From: Arbacia lixula | Lineage: Eukaryota; Echinodermata; Echinoidea; Arbacioida; Arbaciidae | Reading direction: 5' to 3' | DNA length: 64,000 nt | Assembly (NCBI GenBank): GCA_963669155.1 | Contig: OZ022587.1 | Location: 18,490,694 to 18,554,693, forward strand | In this document: in pieces, positions 11,301 through 21,500 of the stretch | Position numbering within the stretch: position 1 is the stretch's first letter | Layout of the letters: the number at the start of each line of letters is the position of its first letter | Program-made: the position numbers and the translations under genes | The notes under the pieces: model-generated | What the model saw: only the letters and a program-made list of their open reading frames with translations | What the model was told of the DNA's origin: nothing | Database searches by the model: none

Positions 11301-11820
11301 CCTCATCTCAGCCTTTCCCATGCGATGTACATAATGTTGTACCATGATCAATGAACAATGCATGAGCCTAACATAACTAAATCAGATCCCTTGTCTCTGT
11401 TGTCGGTCCAGGTGCTACCAGGTTGAGTTGGTCAGGCGGGTCCAATCCATGCCACTGCTGTCTCGCAGGGAGAGTGACCCATCGGGTGTCGGCTCCGAGG
11501 AGCGGAGCAACCCCTCGTCTGACATCGTCCGGTCAATCATGAGCAGTCCGTTGCTGCGAGGCACCGCCGCAAGCTCCACCCACCCTGCAGAGGGGCGGGG
11601 CTCAGGGAATCTATTGGCCAATCAGGGTTCGTCTCCATCCGCGATGGAAGGCGAGAACGCAGAACTTCGGAAACTGCCGATGTTAGACCTCGTGGAGACC
11701 CTTGGACAACTTTCGCATAAATTGGGGAGAATTATCGCTATGGTGACCAACAATATTGACAAGATAGTGGACGGGCAGAGTGCATTTTCGCCAAATTCCA
11801 GCGGAAATTCTTTACCCTGA
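2318..11820 (+). CDS. ANKS3: ANKS3 orthologue (ankyrin + SAM protein), 5'-partial, 7 exons
   Basis: Joined coding exons are 2318-2399, 3584-3686, 4061-4273, 6849-7572, 8826-8967, 9349-9521 and 11412-11820. Phases are continuous throughout, giving about 614 codons plus TGA. The order of parts matches vertebrate ANKS3: terminal ankyrin repeats ([27 protein letters not shown]), a DLSSSDE acidic-serine motif, a Ser-rich linker, one SAM domain ([20 protein letters not shown] through [13 protein letters not shown]), a Glu/Gln-rich coiled coil and a conserved tail around [12 protein letters not shown]. Vertebrate ANKS3 is a ciliary adaptor that binds ANKS6 and NEK8 in the inversin compartment and self-associates through SAM; that role is inferred here. 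The N-terminal ankyrin exons are missing, presumably left of base 1 beyond the Penelope insertion. A short segment matching the vertebrate GYVTF region between exons 3 and 4 was not found, so one small exon may be unplaced. Confidence 0.9.
2470..2815. repeat. Polypyrimidine CT/CCTCTT-rich low-complexity tract
   Basis: Nearly pure C/T on the + strand within an ANKS3 intron, with imperfect CCT and CTT runs and phrases such as CCATCTGCACCCCCTCT repeated about 115 bases apart. Open frames here are compositional artefacts. Confidence 0.85.
3139..3506. mobile_element. Foldback MITE with long arms (family D)
   Basis: The left arm (starting TTAAAGGGAATATACTGTA, through CATGTATTGTCC) is the inverted complement of the right arm (GGACAATACATGAATT through CAGTATATGCCCTTTAA). 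Arms are about 180 bases each with a short centre. No ORF. A second copy lies at about 10701-10985. Confidence 0.8.
3584..3686 (+). CDS. ANKS3: ANKS3 exon: last ankyrin repeat
   Basis: The exon follows a good acceptor (tttcctcttacag) and ends at GTATGT (3687-3692), in phase 1. It encodes [20 protein letters not shown] followed by [14 protein letters not shown]. This matches the end of the vertebrate ANKS3 ankyrin block, where GHMKIVALMD is strongly conserved. Confidence 0.9.
4061..4273 (+). CDS. ANKS3: ANKS3 exon: acidic-serine motif and His-rich linker
   Basis: The AG is at 4059-4060; the donor GTGAGT is at 4274. The previous exon leaves one base, which with GT makes a Cys codon. The exon encodes [20 protein letters not shown], then a histidine run (six His, Tyr, two His) and the [10 protein letters not shown] segment that corresponds to vertebrate GPRALARITG. 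The His run, coded by a CAC tract, looks like a lineage-specific expansion. The exon ends in phase 1. Confidence 0.88.
4490..5575. mobile_element. Candidate ~1.1-kb non-autonomous DNA transposon
   Basis: The left end (AGTACTAAGAAATAGGCCTGA, then CCGGTGTTCGATCG) is repeated inverted at the right end (GAACACCGG ... GACTCAGGCTTACTAAGAAAGC), with ATCGATGCATCGAT motifs inside both. Similarity between the ends is imperfect. The interior has no recognised coding region. Termini and target duplication are not resolved. Confidence 0.5.
5576..6848. other. ANKS3 intron, no gene seen
   Basis: AT-rich intron. Segments near 5720-5990 (GCAGGAATCAGCA; ACTATCCTTGTTTA; GTGGTGTGGACCATAGC) recur near 21400-21690 and 23155-23180, so dispersed repeats are present. 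No supported exon was found, although a small conserved ANKS3 segment might still be hidden here. Confidence 0.5.
6849..7572 (+). CDS. ANKS3: ANKS3 exon: Ser-rich linker and first part of SAM
   Basis: This large GC-rich exon ends at GTGAGT (7573) in phase 2. It has a low-complexity Ser/Gly/Pro/Gln/His linker containing [20 protein letters not shown] and [13 protein letters not shown], similar to the Ser-rich linker of vertebrate ANKS3. SAM helices 1-4 follow ([20 protein letters not shown], then [20 protein letters not shown]). Two AGs nine bases apart (6847-6848 and 6856-6857) are both phase-compatible acceptors, so three residues may be optional. Bases 6746-6848 upstream are open in the same frame but are taken as intron. 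Confidence 0.88.
7715..7929. mobile_element. Palindromic MITE (family A, copy 1)
   Basis: Ends AGCTAGCCTAGGTACTAGGC and its near-complement (GCCTAGTACGTAGGCTAGCT) bracket long inverted arms containing GTCTGTTAACAACTATGTCT and its complement. Related copies are at 37212-37419 (full), 37518-37590 (half) and 50373-50608 (full). The family is non-coding. Confidence 0.85.
8404..8570. mobile_element. Dispersed repeat fragment (family E)
   Basis: It begins TTAAAGGGAAAGTCCACCCT and ends with a TGTGACGTCACT segment. The same start occurs at 21214 and 33986. The 33986 copy has a matching inverted right end, so this one is probably a truncated foldback element. Confidence 0.65.
8570..8740. mobile_element. 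Palindromic MITE (family C)
   Basis: GTTTCATGAATGTTGTCAGC near the left end mirrors GCTAACAACTTTCATGAAAC near the right end (8710-8732). Total length is about 170 bases and it is non-coding. It lies just upstream of the ANKS3 exon at 8826. Confidence 0.7.
8826..8967 (+). CDS. ANKS3: ANKS3 exon: end of SAM domain and start of coiled coil
   Basis: The acceptor is ctgtcacag and the donor GTAGGT (8968). It completes a Lys codon from the previous exon, then encodes [20 protein letters not shown] and [18 protein letters not shown], nearly the vertebrate ANKS3 sequence across the SAM C-terminal helix. It ends in phase 0. A partial decayed copy lies 146 bases downstream. Confidence 0.93.
9015..9113 (+). 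pseudogene. Tandem partial duplicate of the preceding ANKS3 exon
   Basis: These 99 bases align without gaps to 8869-8967 at an offset of 146 and differ at 9 positions. Six differences are silent and three change residues (Thr to Met, Ala to Val, Glu to Lys); there is no stop or frameshift. The first 43 bases of the parent exon and its acceptor are absent. The donor context is GAG followed by GTTTGT. Intron sequence after the exon is also duplicated in part (a GTCGTAG..AAGGTCA segment follows both copies). It is most likely a non-functional partial exon duplication. Confidence 0.85.
9349..9521 (+). CDS. ANKS3: ANKS3 exon: coiled coil
   Basis: The AG is at 9347-9348 and the donor GTAGGT at 9522; phase is 0 in, 2 out. 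It encodes [20 protein letters not shown] and [20 protein letters not shown], ending [16 protein letters not shown]. The [14 protein letters not shown] stretch corresponds to vertebrate QELRAVVESCLLE. Heptad-like spacing of Leu, Val and Met suggests a coiled coil. Confidence 0.92.
9683..9843. mobile_element. Palindromic MITE (family B, copy 1)
   Basis: Ends CAGGGCCCTGTTGCATAAAA and TTTTATGCACCGGGACCC are inverted; the interior repeats TACCATTGATGG-like segments on both strands. About 160 bases. Homologue at 12392-12552; 11121-11282 is a relative. Confidence 0.8.
9992..10684. mobile_element. Poly-G-ended non-autonomous transposon, ~690 bp
   Basis: Terminal inverted repeats CAAAAACAGCCCCCCC (9992-10007) and GGGGGGGCTGTTTTTG (ending 10684). 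The subterminal regions are both rich in GCGCGATCGC-like words. The interior is AT-rich and non-coding. It inserts in the last ANKS3 intron; a simple target duplication was not resolved because G and CTATTGT repeats flank it. Confidence 0.7.
10701..10985. mobile_element. Foldback MITE (family D, copy 2, truncated)
   Basis: It matches the inner arms and the full right arm of the element at 3139-3506 (AAATAACTTTCAGCAAG, GAATTTAAGACCATTGGCAAG, GTATGCCCTTAAAG). The outer part of the left arm is missing. Confidence 0.75.
11121..11282. mobile_element. Palindromic MITE related to family B
   Basis: The left end GGGCCCCATAACATTAAGG and right end CCTTTATGTTACGGGGCCC are inverted complements with a few changes, and GTTTGCAATCAATCG / CAATTGATCGCAAAC continue the arms. 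It is about 160 bases long. Confidence 0.8.
11412..11820 (+). CDS. ANKS3: ANKS3 terminal coding exon
   Basis: It follows the acceptor gtcggtccag and completes an Arg codon. It encodes [20 protein letters not shown], a Ser-rich stretch and the conserved-looking tail [20 protein letters not shown] with [11 protein letters not shown], matching the last part of vertebrate ANKS3. The stop TGA is at 11818-11820. A polyadenylation signal AATAAA at 12236-12241 would give a 3' UTR of about 430 bases; further AATAAA motifs lie beyond 13 kb. Confidence 0.92.
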
Positions 11821-12235
11821 GTTGGTGTGAAGGTGAATTTCAGGGTGAAATAGTGAAATGCTTGATAATCTTGCAGACAGCGCCGCATTGAGCACAGAAT
11901 ATCTTTCGCTGGTCCATTCTTTTAGCTAGACCTTGGAGTTGGTGGGATTTGAAAAGCCATTGTATAAGCCCTTGCATGCCAGACAATGATTATTTCATGA
12001 GATTCATGCCAATTGACTTGTGTCAAAATGCACTCTCAAAACACAAAGGCCCAAATCCACAAATAAGTTTTACATTTACACCACAAATTAAGCAAGTGCT
12101 GTGGCCTATTAGAAGATAAGTACACTTGATTAAGCGTGAAAACTCCAATGAACTCTTGTGTTCTGCGTAGGGTGCTAAATTAAAGTTGCGATTGTTTAGA
12201 CCATGTTTAGACCAAGACTTTATCAAATTAATTTG

Positions 12236-12241
12236 AATAAA
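12236..12241 (+). terminator. Candidate polyadenylation signal of ANKS3
   Basis: A canonical AATAAA hexamer 416 bases after the ANKS3 stop codon, before the next MITE. Position and orientation fit; the real cleavage site cannot be read from sequence alone. Confidence 0.45.
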
Positions 12242-12391
12242 CTGTCTTCTAAACCATCACAACTAGCATGAATTTAGAACCCTATGCAAATGCGTGTTCA
12301 TTAGTGATCCTTTTTGAAGTGCACACGCTAAATCAAGCGGAGTTATATCTGTATCTTATGTACAAGCCAGCAAGGAAAGCTTCTCAGGATC

Positions 12392-12552
12392 TGGGCCCCG
12401 TTGCATAAAACTCACCATTGATGGTAACTTTGCCATCAATGGTAACTACCATGGTAACATTGCTCAACAGCCTATCAAATTTGAGGTTACCACAGAAATT
12501 GCCATTGGTTTCAAAGTTACCATCAATGATAAGTTTTATGCAACAGGGCCCT
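12392..12552. mobile_element. Palindromic MITE (family B, copy 2)
   Basis: Ends GGGCCCCGTTGCATAAAACT and AGTTTTATGCAACAGGGCCC are inverted; the interior carries repeated ACCATTGATGGTAAC words. It lies about 150 bases after the likely ANKS3 polyadenylation signal. Confidence 0.85.
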
Positions 12553-15008
12553 GGGGGTGTGCAGTACTGGAGTGAGAAGGCATTCCCAAACAAGCTAGAA
12601 TGTGCCAGATAGTATCTACAGGGTGTGTAAGAGAACTTGTGTGTAAAATGGGTGGACTACTTGTGCCACGTTTTACTTATTTTAAGACAGGGAGGCCAAT
12701 TTGCAAATTGTCAAAAAAGGGAAACGTCAGTATACCCTATCAATAATGTGCATGAAATGTCACTGTCAGAGTTTCATGAACCTGTTCAGGAAAAGTAAAA
12801 AGCTTTTTGCACTCGTAAGCAATGATTGTCATCAAGAGTTTTGTGCCAAAATGATTGAGAAATAGAGGTGCTTAATGTGTACAACATTCATAGGTGCCTG
12901 GTTATATGGTTAACAGTATTAGTGTGTTGAAAATTATTGCAATGAATAGGATGTTTCGCATAGACATATCCTAGTCTGTATTTTAAAAGTATTTAATGCA
13001 GTGGTCTGTTGAACACCATGATAAATCATCCAGTGTGTACGTAAGTGTGATAGCAATTAACATGAGATGGAAAATACAGTACTTATTTGCAATATAAAGC
13101 ATGAAGATTACACTAGTAATCATCTTAAGAATGTGTTATTTGCCCATGCTGCTTTCTGTAAGGCGCCAGTGAGTTCCATCTGATTGGAAAATTAGACTAT
13201 AAACATCTTTTTAAACAATCACCTTTTTAAACAATCAAACAAATTTACCTGTTTTAAGGTAGCTTTCAAGAACTGGGTCTGGTAAAAAAAATCTGCACAA
13301 AGCTTATGAAGAGTTTATCTCCTATTTCTATGAAGCCGCTGCATCACTGCAGTCATTAGTTCAATAAATCCTGCCCAGTGTAAGTGGAAGGGATTTTACA
13401 GTTTGTTTCGTTAACTCTTTATATGTACCAAGCCAGAAAATGCCGTTTGACTTAGTTATTACCCATTTCATGTACCATTGATACTAGCAGGTTTGCTGTT
13501 GATTCTGTTTATGTTTTGTTGTTGTTGTTTTTCATAAATGGGTAGCATTACAAGAGCAAGTATTAATCAGAGCGACAATCACAGAAAAACACACCAAAAA
13601 AGAACCTAAGGTTTGGTGGCTTACATAGAAACAATAGTTATGTAGTTTAAAACACTTACTCAACAGGGAACCACTTTCACATGTTCCTTTAGCTTTTGTT
13701 TTGTGATATTTGATTCTGTATATCTGTCACTGCCAGTAAGTGCCATGGGTACTAACAGGGTTAAAGCTATAGCCATATTTATCATGATGTAGCTGTAATG
13801 TTTCTTTCCATCATTCATGATTCAAAACCCGATCTGAATGTTGCCTATTTTTGCTAGCAAATTAGACATAAATCCTATACAGTACATGAAGAGTTACTTG
13901 TCTTAAAACAATCAAAAATGAATCTTATATTCTGTTACATTCACCTTAAATAGATCTCACCTTGAAAACAGTACTTGTGCTCTATTTTTTAACCATATTT
14001 TTGATAAAAATACCTTGATGAAAAGTTATTTACATTGCCAGTACTTCTGTATATAATGTATGTTTAAATAACGCATAATGTTGAAGTATGTTATTTAATG
14101 AATTATTGAGGCTGAATGCTCATTAAAAGTATTTTAATGTAAATGTCTCATTGCATTCCGTTGCAGTGCTTGCTTTTGAATTTGACATACAAAAAGAGGG
14201 TTAGAGAGTGAGAGAAATATAGAAAGAGAGATCGTAGAGATAATTATGATAGAAAAGAGAAATTAGGTAGTGGTATAGAGGGGTGAGCATGGGATAATTA
14301 TATTTTTGTGTGTGAGCTAGTCGATCTCTGTTTAAATGTGCGTTTGTGTGTGTAGCTGGATGCATGTGTTTATGTGTGTGTGTGGGGGGGGGGGGGGGTA
14401 GGGGTGGGCGTGTACAAAGAAGCAAGGCTTGTAAAGTTGTAGATCTATTTTTATGAAGATGTTTTAACAGTAGACCTATGTTAGTACTAAGTACAGTGTA
14501 TATGCTTGAAAGAGAGAGAGAGGATGGGTGTAGAAAATATGAAGTGCGTGCACATGCGCATGTCAGGAAGAGCTTGATAACAAGAGTGGAGATAGGATAG
14601 GAAGTGATAAATGTTCAGAAAGATTTGGGGTAGGGGAAGGGATTTCTTTCATCATTAAAATACTAGCAAATGCTATGTAGACGCATTTAATTGTTGGAAC
14701 GTTGCAGCATGTGTTGGCTGACTCGGAATGCATGCACTTAGAGCTGTTGATCTCGAAGAAAAATAAATGCTTAGACTAGACCTAAACTACATTTGTTTTC
14801 GTTTTCTCTCTCTGTCTCTCTCCTCTTTCATTGTCATGAGTTTTGTGGTTTCTTTCTTCTTTTTTTTCTATATATAAAAAAAATAACTCGTTGAGCAGCT
14901 GTGTACAGTGAAAAATCTGTGATCGTAAACATGACATACGCCATCTATCGCCTAATTGGAGACAACTAGTTTATAAGACTTCTATGTTCTCTAAGTTTTT
15001 CGCGGAAA
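12553..15008. other. Intergenic, nothing coding seen
   Basis: AT-rich sequence between ANKS3 and the tRNA-Glu gene. It contains a GT-rich and poly-G stretch near 14340-14400 and short GA runs, but no ORF with a recognisable product. Long 3' UTR forms of ANKS3 could extend into it. Confidence 0.5.
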
Positions 15009-15080
15009 TCCCATATGGTCTAGTGGTTAGGATCCGGCGCTCTCACCGCCGTGGCCCGGGTTCGATTCCCGGTGTGGGAA
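15009..15080 (+). tRNA. tRNA-Glu (anticodon CTC)
   Basis: 72 nt. The acceptor stem TCCCATA pairs with TGTGGGA (one G-U), discriminator A. The D arm has GGTCTAGTGGTTAGGATCC, the anticodon loop is CTCTCAC-like with CTC in place, and the T arm is GGGTTCGATTCCC. The sequence is close to the universal animal tRNA-Glu(CTC). Internal A and B boxes are intact. A polymerase III T-run terminator is less clear: only runs of about four T (acttttgc, gtttttat) lie just downstream. Confidence 0.95.
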
Positions 15081-16109
15081 TCTAGCAAAAACTTTTGCAA
15101 CGCGTTTTTATAGTACATCATATCATTTTATAAATATTTTTGTGGTTATTTCGTTCTTTATTTCTTTGGAATCATTTGTTTTGCTCTGTTTTTTTTTCTT
15201 GCATTACTCTTTCACTTCCACGTCCTTCCATTGATCGCCTTTCACCCTTTACTGGATTCTCGTACGTTATGTACACATACGTAGGCCTATGGATCAGGGC
15301 TTAATAAACACTGCATATGATTTATCAAAAAGATATGATAAAAAGTTGTATATGATAGAATTTGAACTTGATATTAAACAAAAAGAAGTGGTGTGTCTGA
15401 TCGTGGTCTGACATTGCGAAATAAGAAATATACTGAATTCGGATGAACTTCAAGAGCGCCTCCATTATCTTGACCACAATTGACTTAACTTTCGTTGTGT
15501 TAGTTGTTCTTGTATATAATTCATATGAGACAGTGTTCACAGCAATGCCTGGTTAGCACAGCAATGCATGGTTAGTGTTTATATATATTTTGATAATGCC
15601 TTTTATATTTCTCTCTGATCGTTCTACTGTAATTCGACTCACTTTATTATCACAGATTCACTCCCATTAACCCTTTGGGATTTGGGGAATAAATACGCAT
15701 GTGGCATGCAAAGAGAGGCTAAATTGCGTGAAAAAAAAAATGGATGCGGTCTAACTGACTGGATTTAAGGACGGTCCTTTGTAAATACCAGTGTGATTTC
15801 TAGCACCGTTTCTGTCAATATAACATCAATAGTTAACGCGGAGTATCTGTTTTGTTCCTCTTTTCGTCACTCGCTTGTCATGTCAGACAGCATATTCACA
15901 CTTCATTTGGGTCGTTGGGGGAGATAGAAGCGAGGCATCGCTCTTATGAATGGAATTGCAGTGCTTATACTCCACATTTTTACAAACGAGTCTGCCCTAA
16001 TTCACCGTAATAAACATACCGGTTGCAATGTAGATGATCTGCTTGGAATGATTACTTTAAAATCAAGAACAATATGCATGAAATATATGACAATATAATG
16101 TATTTATAT
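15081..16109. other. Intergenic, nothing coding seen
   Basis: AT-rich sequence without recognisable gene, RNA or repeat boundary. Confidence 0.5.
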
Positions 16110-16111
16110 AC

Positions 16112-16142
<31 letters not shown>

Positions 16143-16235
16143 CGGGGGAGAGAAAGAGAGAGAGAGACAAATAGACAGGGGTATATAGATACGGGAAAGT
16201 ATTATGAGAAAGAGAGAGGGAGAGAGAGGGAGAGA

Positions 16236-16287
<52 letters not shown>

Positions 16288-16308
16288 GAAGAGAGAGAGG
16301 GGGGGGGG

Positions 16309-16364
<56 letters not shown>

Positions 16365-16420
16365 AGAGAGAGAAGGAAACGGGGGAGAGAAAAGGTGAGA
16401 GAGAGAGAGATAGACAGGGG
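16110..16420. repeat. GA-rich simple repeat
   Basis: Long (GA)n runs broken by GGGG and ATAGA. Two phrases (ATACGGGAAAGTATTAT at about 16188 and 16439) flank the tract as a direct repeat. ORFs of poly Arg-Glu or Leu-Ser here are artefacts. Confidence 0.9.
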
Positions 16421-17159
16421 TTGGGGGAAATTATGTGGATACGGGAAAGTATTATTCAACGAAAAACAGGATGAATTTGTGTAACGAATGGGGAACTACA
16501 GAGCGGTACAGGTATATCATTCAGACCAAATACAATAAGGTATAACTACAACGAAAGAAAACGAGTGGGAAACGTCAGAAACAAATAGAAGAGTGGAAAG
16601 AAAGAACGATGGGGGACCGATTGAAAGAAAACGAAGTAGATACATGAAATAATGAAGAATGAATGGAAACATTGATGCGCGAAAGAACAGGAGAAAGAAA
16701 AAACACGAGGAATAAGAAAAATCGCCATACGACCAACGTTAATACAATTTTTTAGATATCAAACTCTGGAATGAAGAATATAAAAAAAAAAGATAATAAA
16801 TGTGTATTAGTTGGTGTTTGTGTTTTTGTGTTTGTCAAAGCTCTCATAACATCACGTCTTGATTCATTGTTGTACTGTGCAAATCAAATGCGGAGCGTGA
16901 CAGCTTATTGAATTGGACTAGTGAAAAACAGATTTTCAATTTGTCAAGGTTCAAAGTACTCCATGCTTTTTTATAGTTAAAGATTCGTGGGAAAATGCTC
17001 GACTCCCTGGGGAAGCTTAGTCTGCAGGAATAGACTCAATCTCAAAGCATAATGATGTCTTTTATAAGATAAGACTTTTGCCTAGTGAATGCTTCGAATC
17101 CTGGTGTGATATACACGAGGTTTGATCATTGAATCAGCTATGTCTGTTTCTATGTCGTT

Positions 17160-17386
17160 CCTCCATCCTCCCATTCACCGTCACTCCGCTTTCTCTCTAT
17201 CCATCTGTATGTCTGTCGCTACAGCATCCCCCCCTCTCCCTCTCTATCTTCCACTCCCTCTTGTGCTATCTCAATTTGCTCTCTCTCTCCCTGTCTATCT
17301 ATTTTTCTATCTCTCTCTACCCTCCCCCCCCCCTCTCTCTCCCCCTCTCTCTCTCTTTATCTCTCTCGCTCTCTCTCTCCCCCTCC

Positions 17387-17420
<34 letters not shown>

Positions 17421-17477
17421 ATCTCTCTATCTCTATCTCTATCTCTGTCTCTGTCTCTGTCCTATGTGTGTTTGTCT

Positions 17478-17545
<68 letters not shown>

Positions 17546-17565
17546 CTCCAATGTCTTTATCGTCT
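17160..17565. repeat. CT-rich simple repeat
   Basis: (CT)n with TATC and CTGT variants, including about 55 bases of pure CT near 17484-17529. Frames reading Leu-Ser-Leu-Ser are compositional. Confidence 0.9.
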
Positions 17566-17570
17566 CCTTA

Positions 17571-18468
17571 ACTTTTTTTGGTGGCGGGACAGGGGGTTGA
17601 GGTGGGTGGCAAGAATAGTAAAAAATGATGTCTTTCATGAACCATTGTTAACATGAACAGTGGAAACAAAATGTACATGAACATGACCTGCCATTTATAC
17701 GCCGACTAGGCCAAAGTCTATTTTCGGTGATAATGCTGAGCAAGAATCATTTGTTCCGAGTAAACATTCAATTACATTCAACAACGAGGCGTGTATATTG
17801 GAATGTTTTGTGACAATAATAGATCCGACACGCGCACTGTAACTTCGACATTATCAATGTGCAATTCTGACAACACCACTCGCATCATAAATCTTTACAC
17901 CTGTAATTAATCGATCCCTGAGCATCCGACGCGCACATGATTAAGCCCCTTAATTTTACTGGTCATTGTAAACCCCACTCGCTAACTTCACATCTTCAAG
18001 CCAATGGTCATGGGAGAGAAAAGTAGGTCTTTACGCGATCGCCGCCAATAGAAAGTTGTTAAGCCGTCAACATCACGCCTGCACAACGCGAGTCCGTCAC
18101 GCTTAGCGCGTTAAAATATCAAACAACGGATGCGTGCGTGTCCTTGAAGCTATAGTTCTCGCTTCGTCGGAACTCAAATAATACTATTTGCTGAATCAAT
18201 GCATCGATCCATCCAGGTACTAGTAGCTTATTCACGTTGATTAAGAAGAATCGTATCGTACTGTCTATGCTTGCGCGAATTCAGCGTTGATTGAAAGGCG
18301 GTGCGCTTTAAATCTAGACCGTGCGTACGCAGTCCAGAACGTGCGGGAAGTTTAGTGTTGGATCCTTGTGCCGACAGTGACAACCTCGTCGTCTGCGAAT
18401 TCTTCTTTCGCGTTGAATTTGATTTCACATCACATTTCATTAAAAGGAGGTGACGGAATTCAGCAGCA
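17571..18468 (+). promoter_or_regulatory. Upstream region and 5' leader of the GLIPR2-like gene
   Basis: This stretch separates the CT repeat from the initiator ATG at 18469. It is less repetitive and richer in CpG than its surroundings between about 17820 and 18420, as expected for a promoter and 5' UTR. No TATA box or initiator could be fixed, so the call rests on position. Confidence 0.35.
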
Positions 18469-18505
18469 ATGGGAGGATGTGCCAGTAGAGACCAGGGAAT
18501 AGGAG
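18469..18505 (+). CDS. GLIPR2: GLIPR2-like exon 1: acylation signal
   Basis: ATG in a good Kozak setting (G at -3 and +4) starts MGGCASRDQGIG and ends in phase 1 at donor GTAAGA (18506). The exon is too short for ORF finding and is recognised by its myristoylation motif, its donor and its phase match to the CAP exon at 41986. Confidence 0.78.
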
Positions 18506-21500
18506 GTAAGATCTTTAACTTTAGATGTGGTAATGTGTACTTTCGTTTCCGTCTTGTTTACATCGTTAACACCATTGTATAGTATGACCAGAATCTCTGC
18601 CACCTCTCTGGTAGCTGGTATGACTGTTTACCTATTAAGCACACGAATGTTACATAGGCTGAAGCGTGTTAAGAATAAGTTTGGACAGCGATTCATCTCA
18701 TTCCACCCATCAAATATATAGACCTATAATGTATTTAGCATTTTAAGTTATGACACCTCTCAGCACTTTACCCTTGAGAAGGCCTTTCATGTGGATTATT
18801 TTCTTTTGAACTTAGTCTAAATATTTGATTTATATCTAACTGAGGTAAGAACAATATATTTATATATTTTCATATTCTGGATCACACTGACGTTTTAAGA
18901 TGAGTTTAAATAAACAAAACTCAAATTGGCAATTATCTACATAGGATGTATTCTGCATGTTAAGTGGGAATTGATATTCGGCTGTTTAAAAGCATAGTTA
19001 ATATCAATATCGCTAACACTGAGATGAATGATGCCATGGAATGAAGAGTATTCATAACAATTAGAAATAATGTGTTCGGTTTGTATGCGTGCGTGTGTGT
19101 GTGTGGGGGGGGGGGGGGGCGGGTGGTGGTGAGGGGGCGGGTATAATTATGCCAATGAAATACGCGGGAGACCATTGGGTACTTTATTAAGACAATGAAA
19201 ACAAATTTATTCCATGACACCGCCGGCCGTTGCATTTGTCGTTCAATTCTCCTTATCGAAATGTAATCCTTAATGTGCGATTAAGCTGGAGGCCGGTGGC
19301 TTCACCTCATGCAGGGGGAGGGGGAGGAAGGGGGAGTGCCGGGGCAGGGAGGGGGGGGGGGCGCATACAAATCTTGTTTGAAAGGTTCTACGCCCGTTGA
19401 CATCCTAACCATGCTAACCGCACTACGCCACTGGTCACATTGATTATGATCTACTACCTTCTTGTATTTACTTTACGTGACATTTAATGCGCGAGGAAGT
19501 GGGCTAGACAACGGCTCTTCCACCAAGTGTAAATGTACTCTAATAAACGGATCAAACATTGTCAAGGGACAATGTACATAATACTCTGGCAGATTTATGA
19601 AATTGGAGCTATCTCTCTCTATTCACGGAGAGAACACGGGACAGTGTGGGCGTTTTCACGCACGATTTTCCATGTGGTCGTGACAAGTCACATACCATTG
19701 TTTGCCCCTTTCCCTCCATTCTTCTCCTAATTCTTCTTCTACTTCGTACATGTCGTATTTTTCTATTTTTTTGTTCAGCATTTATTCTGCTTTATTGTCC
19801 CCTTCGTATCCTCCTGATGTATCACCTCGTTTTCCTTTTTCATTTTATTACAATCATTATCATGATTATAACATCATTCTTATCCTTGCTGTTTAATTTG
19901 CTTCGTTTTCTTCTCGGTTTCTCTCTTTGCCCATTACTCCCTCTATCTACCCACTCCATCTACTCATCTACCCTCCCTCTCCCACCCCCCCCCCCCCACC
20001 CTTCTCTCTCTCTCTCTCTCTCTCTCCACCACTCTCTATACCCATTGATCCATCCCCTCTGCCCATTCCGTATCTCTCTCTTTCTATTCCATCCCTCTTA
20101 CAATTCCTTCCTATCTCTTTCCACCCCTCTCTCCCTCTACCCATCCCTCTCTCTCTCCATCTTCCCATCCTCCCCTCCCTCTACCCATCCCTCTTTCTGC
20201 CTCCATTTTCCCCTCCTCCTCTCCCTCGACCTGGCCATACCACTCTCCCTCCATCGTCCCTCCTTCTCTCCCTCTCTCCCTCCATCTCCCCATCTTCCTC
20301 TTCCTCTATCCATCCCTCTCTCCCTCCATCTTCCCATCAATCTCTCCCTCTACCCATCCCTCTCTCTCTCTCTCTCCATCTTCCCATCCTCCCCTCCCTC
20401 TATCCATCCCTCTCTCTGCCTCCATCTTCCCCTCCTCCTCTCCCTCGACCCGGCCATAACCTTCTCCCTCCATTGTCCCTCCTTCTCTCCCTCTCTCCCT
20501 CCATCTTCCAATCTCCCTCTTCCTCTATCCATCCCTCTCTCCCCCCCATCTCCCCGTTAATCTCTCCCTCTACCCATCCCTTCCTCCATCTTCCCATCAC
20601 TCTCCCCCTCTCTCCCTCTTCCCATCCTTCTCTCCGTCCATCTTCACATCTTCCTCTTCCTCTACCCACCCCTCTATCCCTCCATCTTCCCCTCCTCTCC
20701 CTCCATCTCCGCACCCCTCTCTCCATCCATCTCCCCATCCCTCTCTCCCTCCATCTTCCTATCCCTCTATCCCTCTACCCATCCCTCTCTCTCTCTCCAT
20801 CTTCCCATCCCTCTCTCCTTCTACCCATCCCTCTCTCCCTCAACCCATAGCTCGACCTTTCCATCTGCCCAACCCGAGCTACTCTCCCTCTATCCATCCC
20901 TCTTTTCCTCCATCTTCCCATCTTCCTCTTTCCCTGCCCAACCCTAGCTTTTCTCCCTCGAACCATCCCATTGTTTTCCACTGATTGAGTTTTCACAAAA
21001 GTACCAACACGACTGTCATTGTGTTCATAGTGCATGTCGAAGCCTTATGGCAATCTCGAACACGACGAGACATATCAAATGTGGTGTATATCCCTTTTGC
21101 ATGCCTAATATATGAATTATGTAAATACCTCAGTCATGCCAGTTCAAAAAAGAAAATATTGTTTAAGATCTTTCCTCAGAGTAAAGGAACTATGGAAGAG
21201 GGGGCTCATAATTATTAAAGGTAAAGTCCACCCTGAGGTTAAGTTGTTTTTCATAAAAGCAGAAACGTAAAATGAATAAACTAGTTAAAGTTTGAGAAAC
21301 CATCCGAGAAAGGAAAACAGTTATGATTTGTTTCATTATTAGTTTTATGACGTCATTTTTCAAGACCTTTATAATTAGAGTAGCCCATTTCCAAAAGTCA
21401 TGAAATTCGGCAGGAATCAGCAATATGTGTATGTGTATGGAATCTCGAAGGCATACAGACGCACGAAACTTTTCAGGAAAAGTGCATGGGGAAAAAAAAC

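Noticed and set aside
16074..17656. Open frames in GA-rich and CT-rich tracts
   Set aside because: Dinucleotide repeats stay open in several frames at once; not genes.
19646..20850. Frames of about 300 aa rich in Ser, Pro and Leu, and antisense Arg/Glu/Gly frames
   Set aside because: Composition of the polypyrimidine tract; no conserved motif, and no start context or splice structure.
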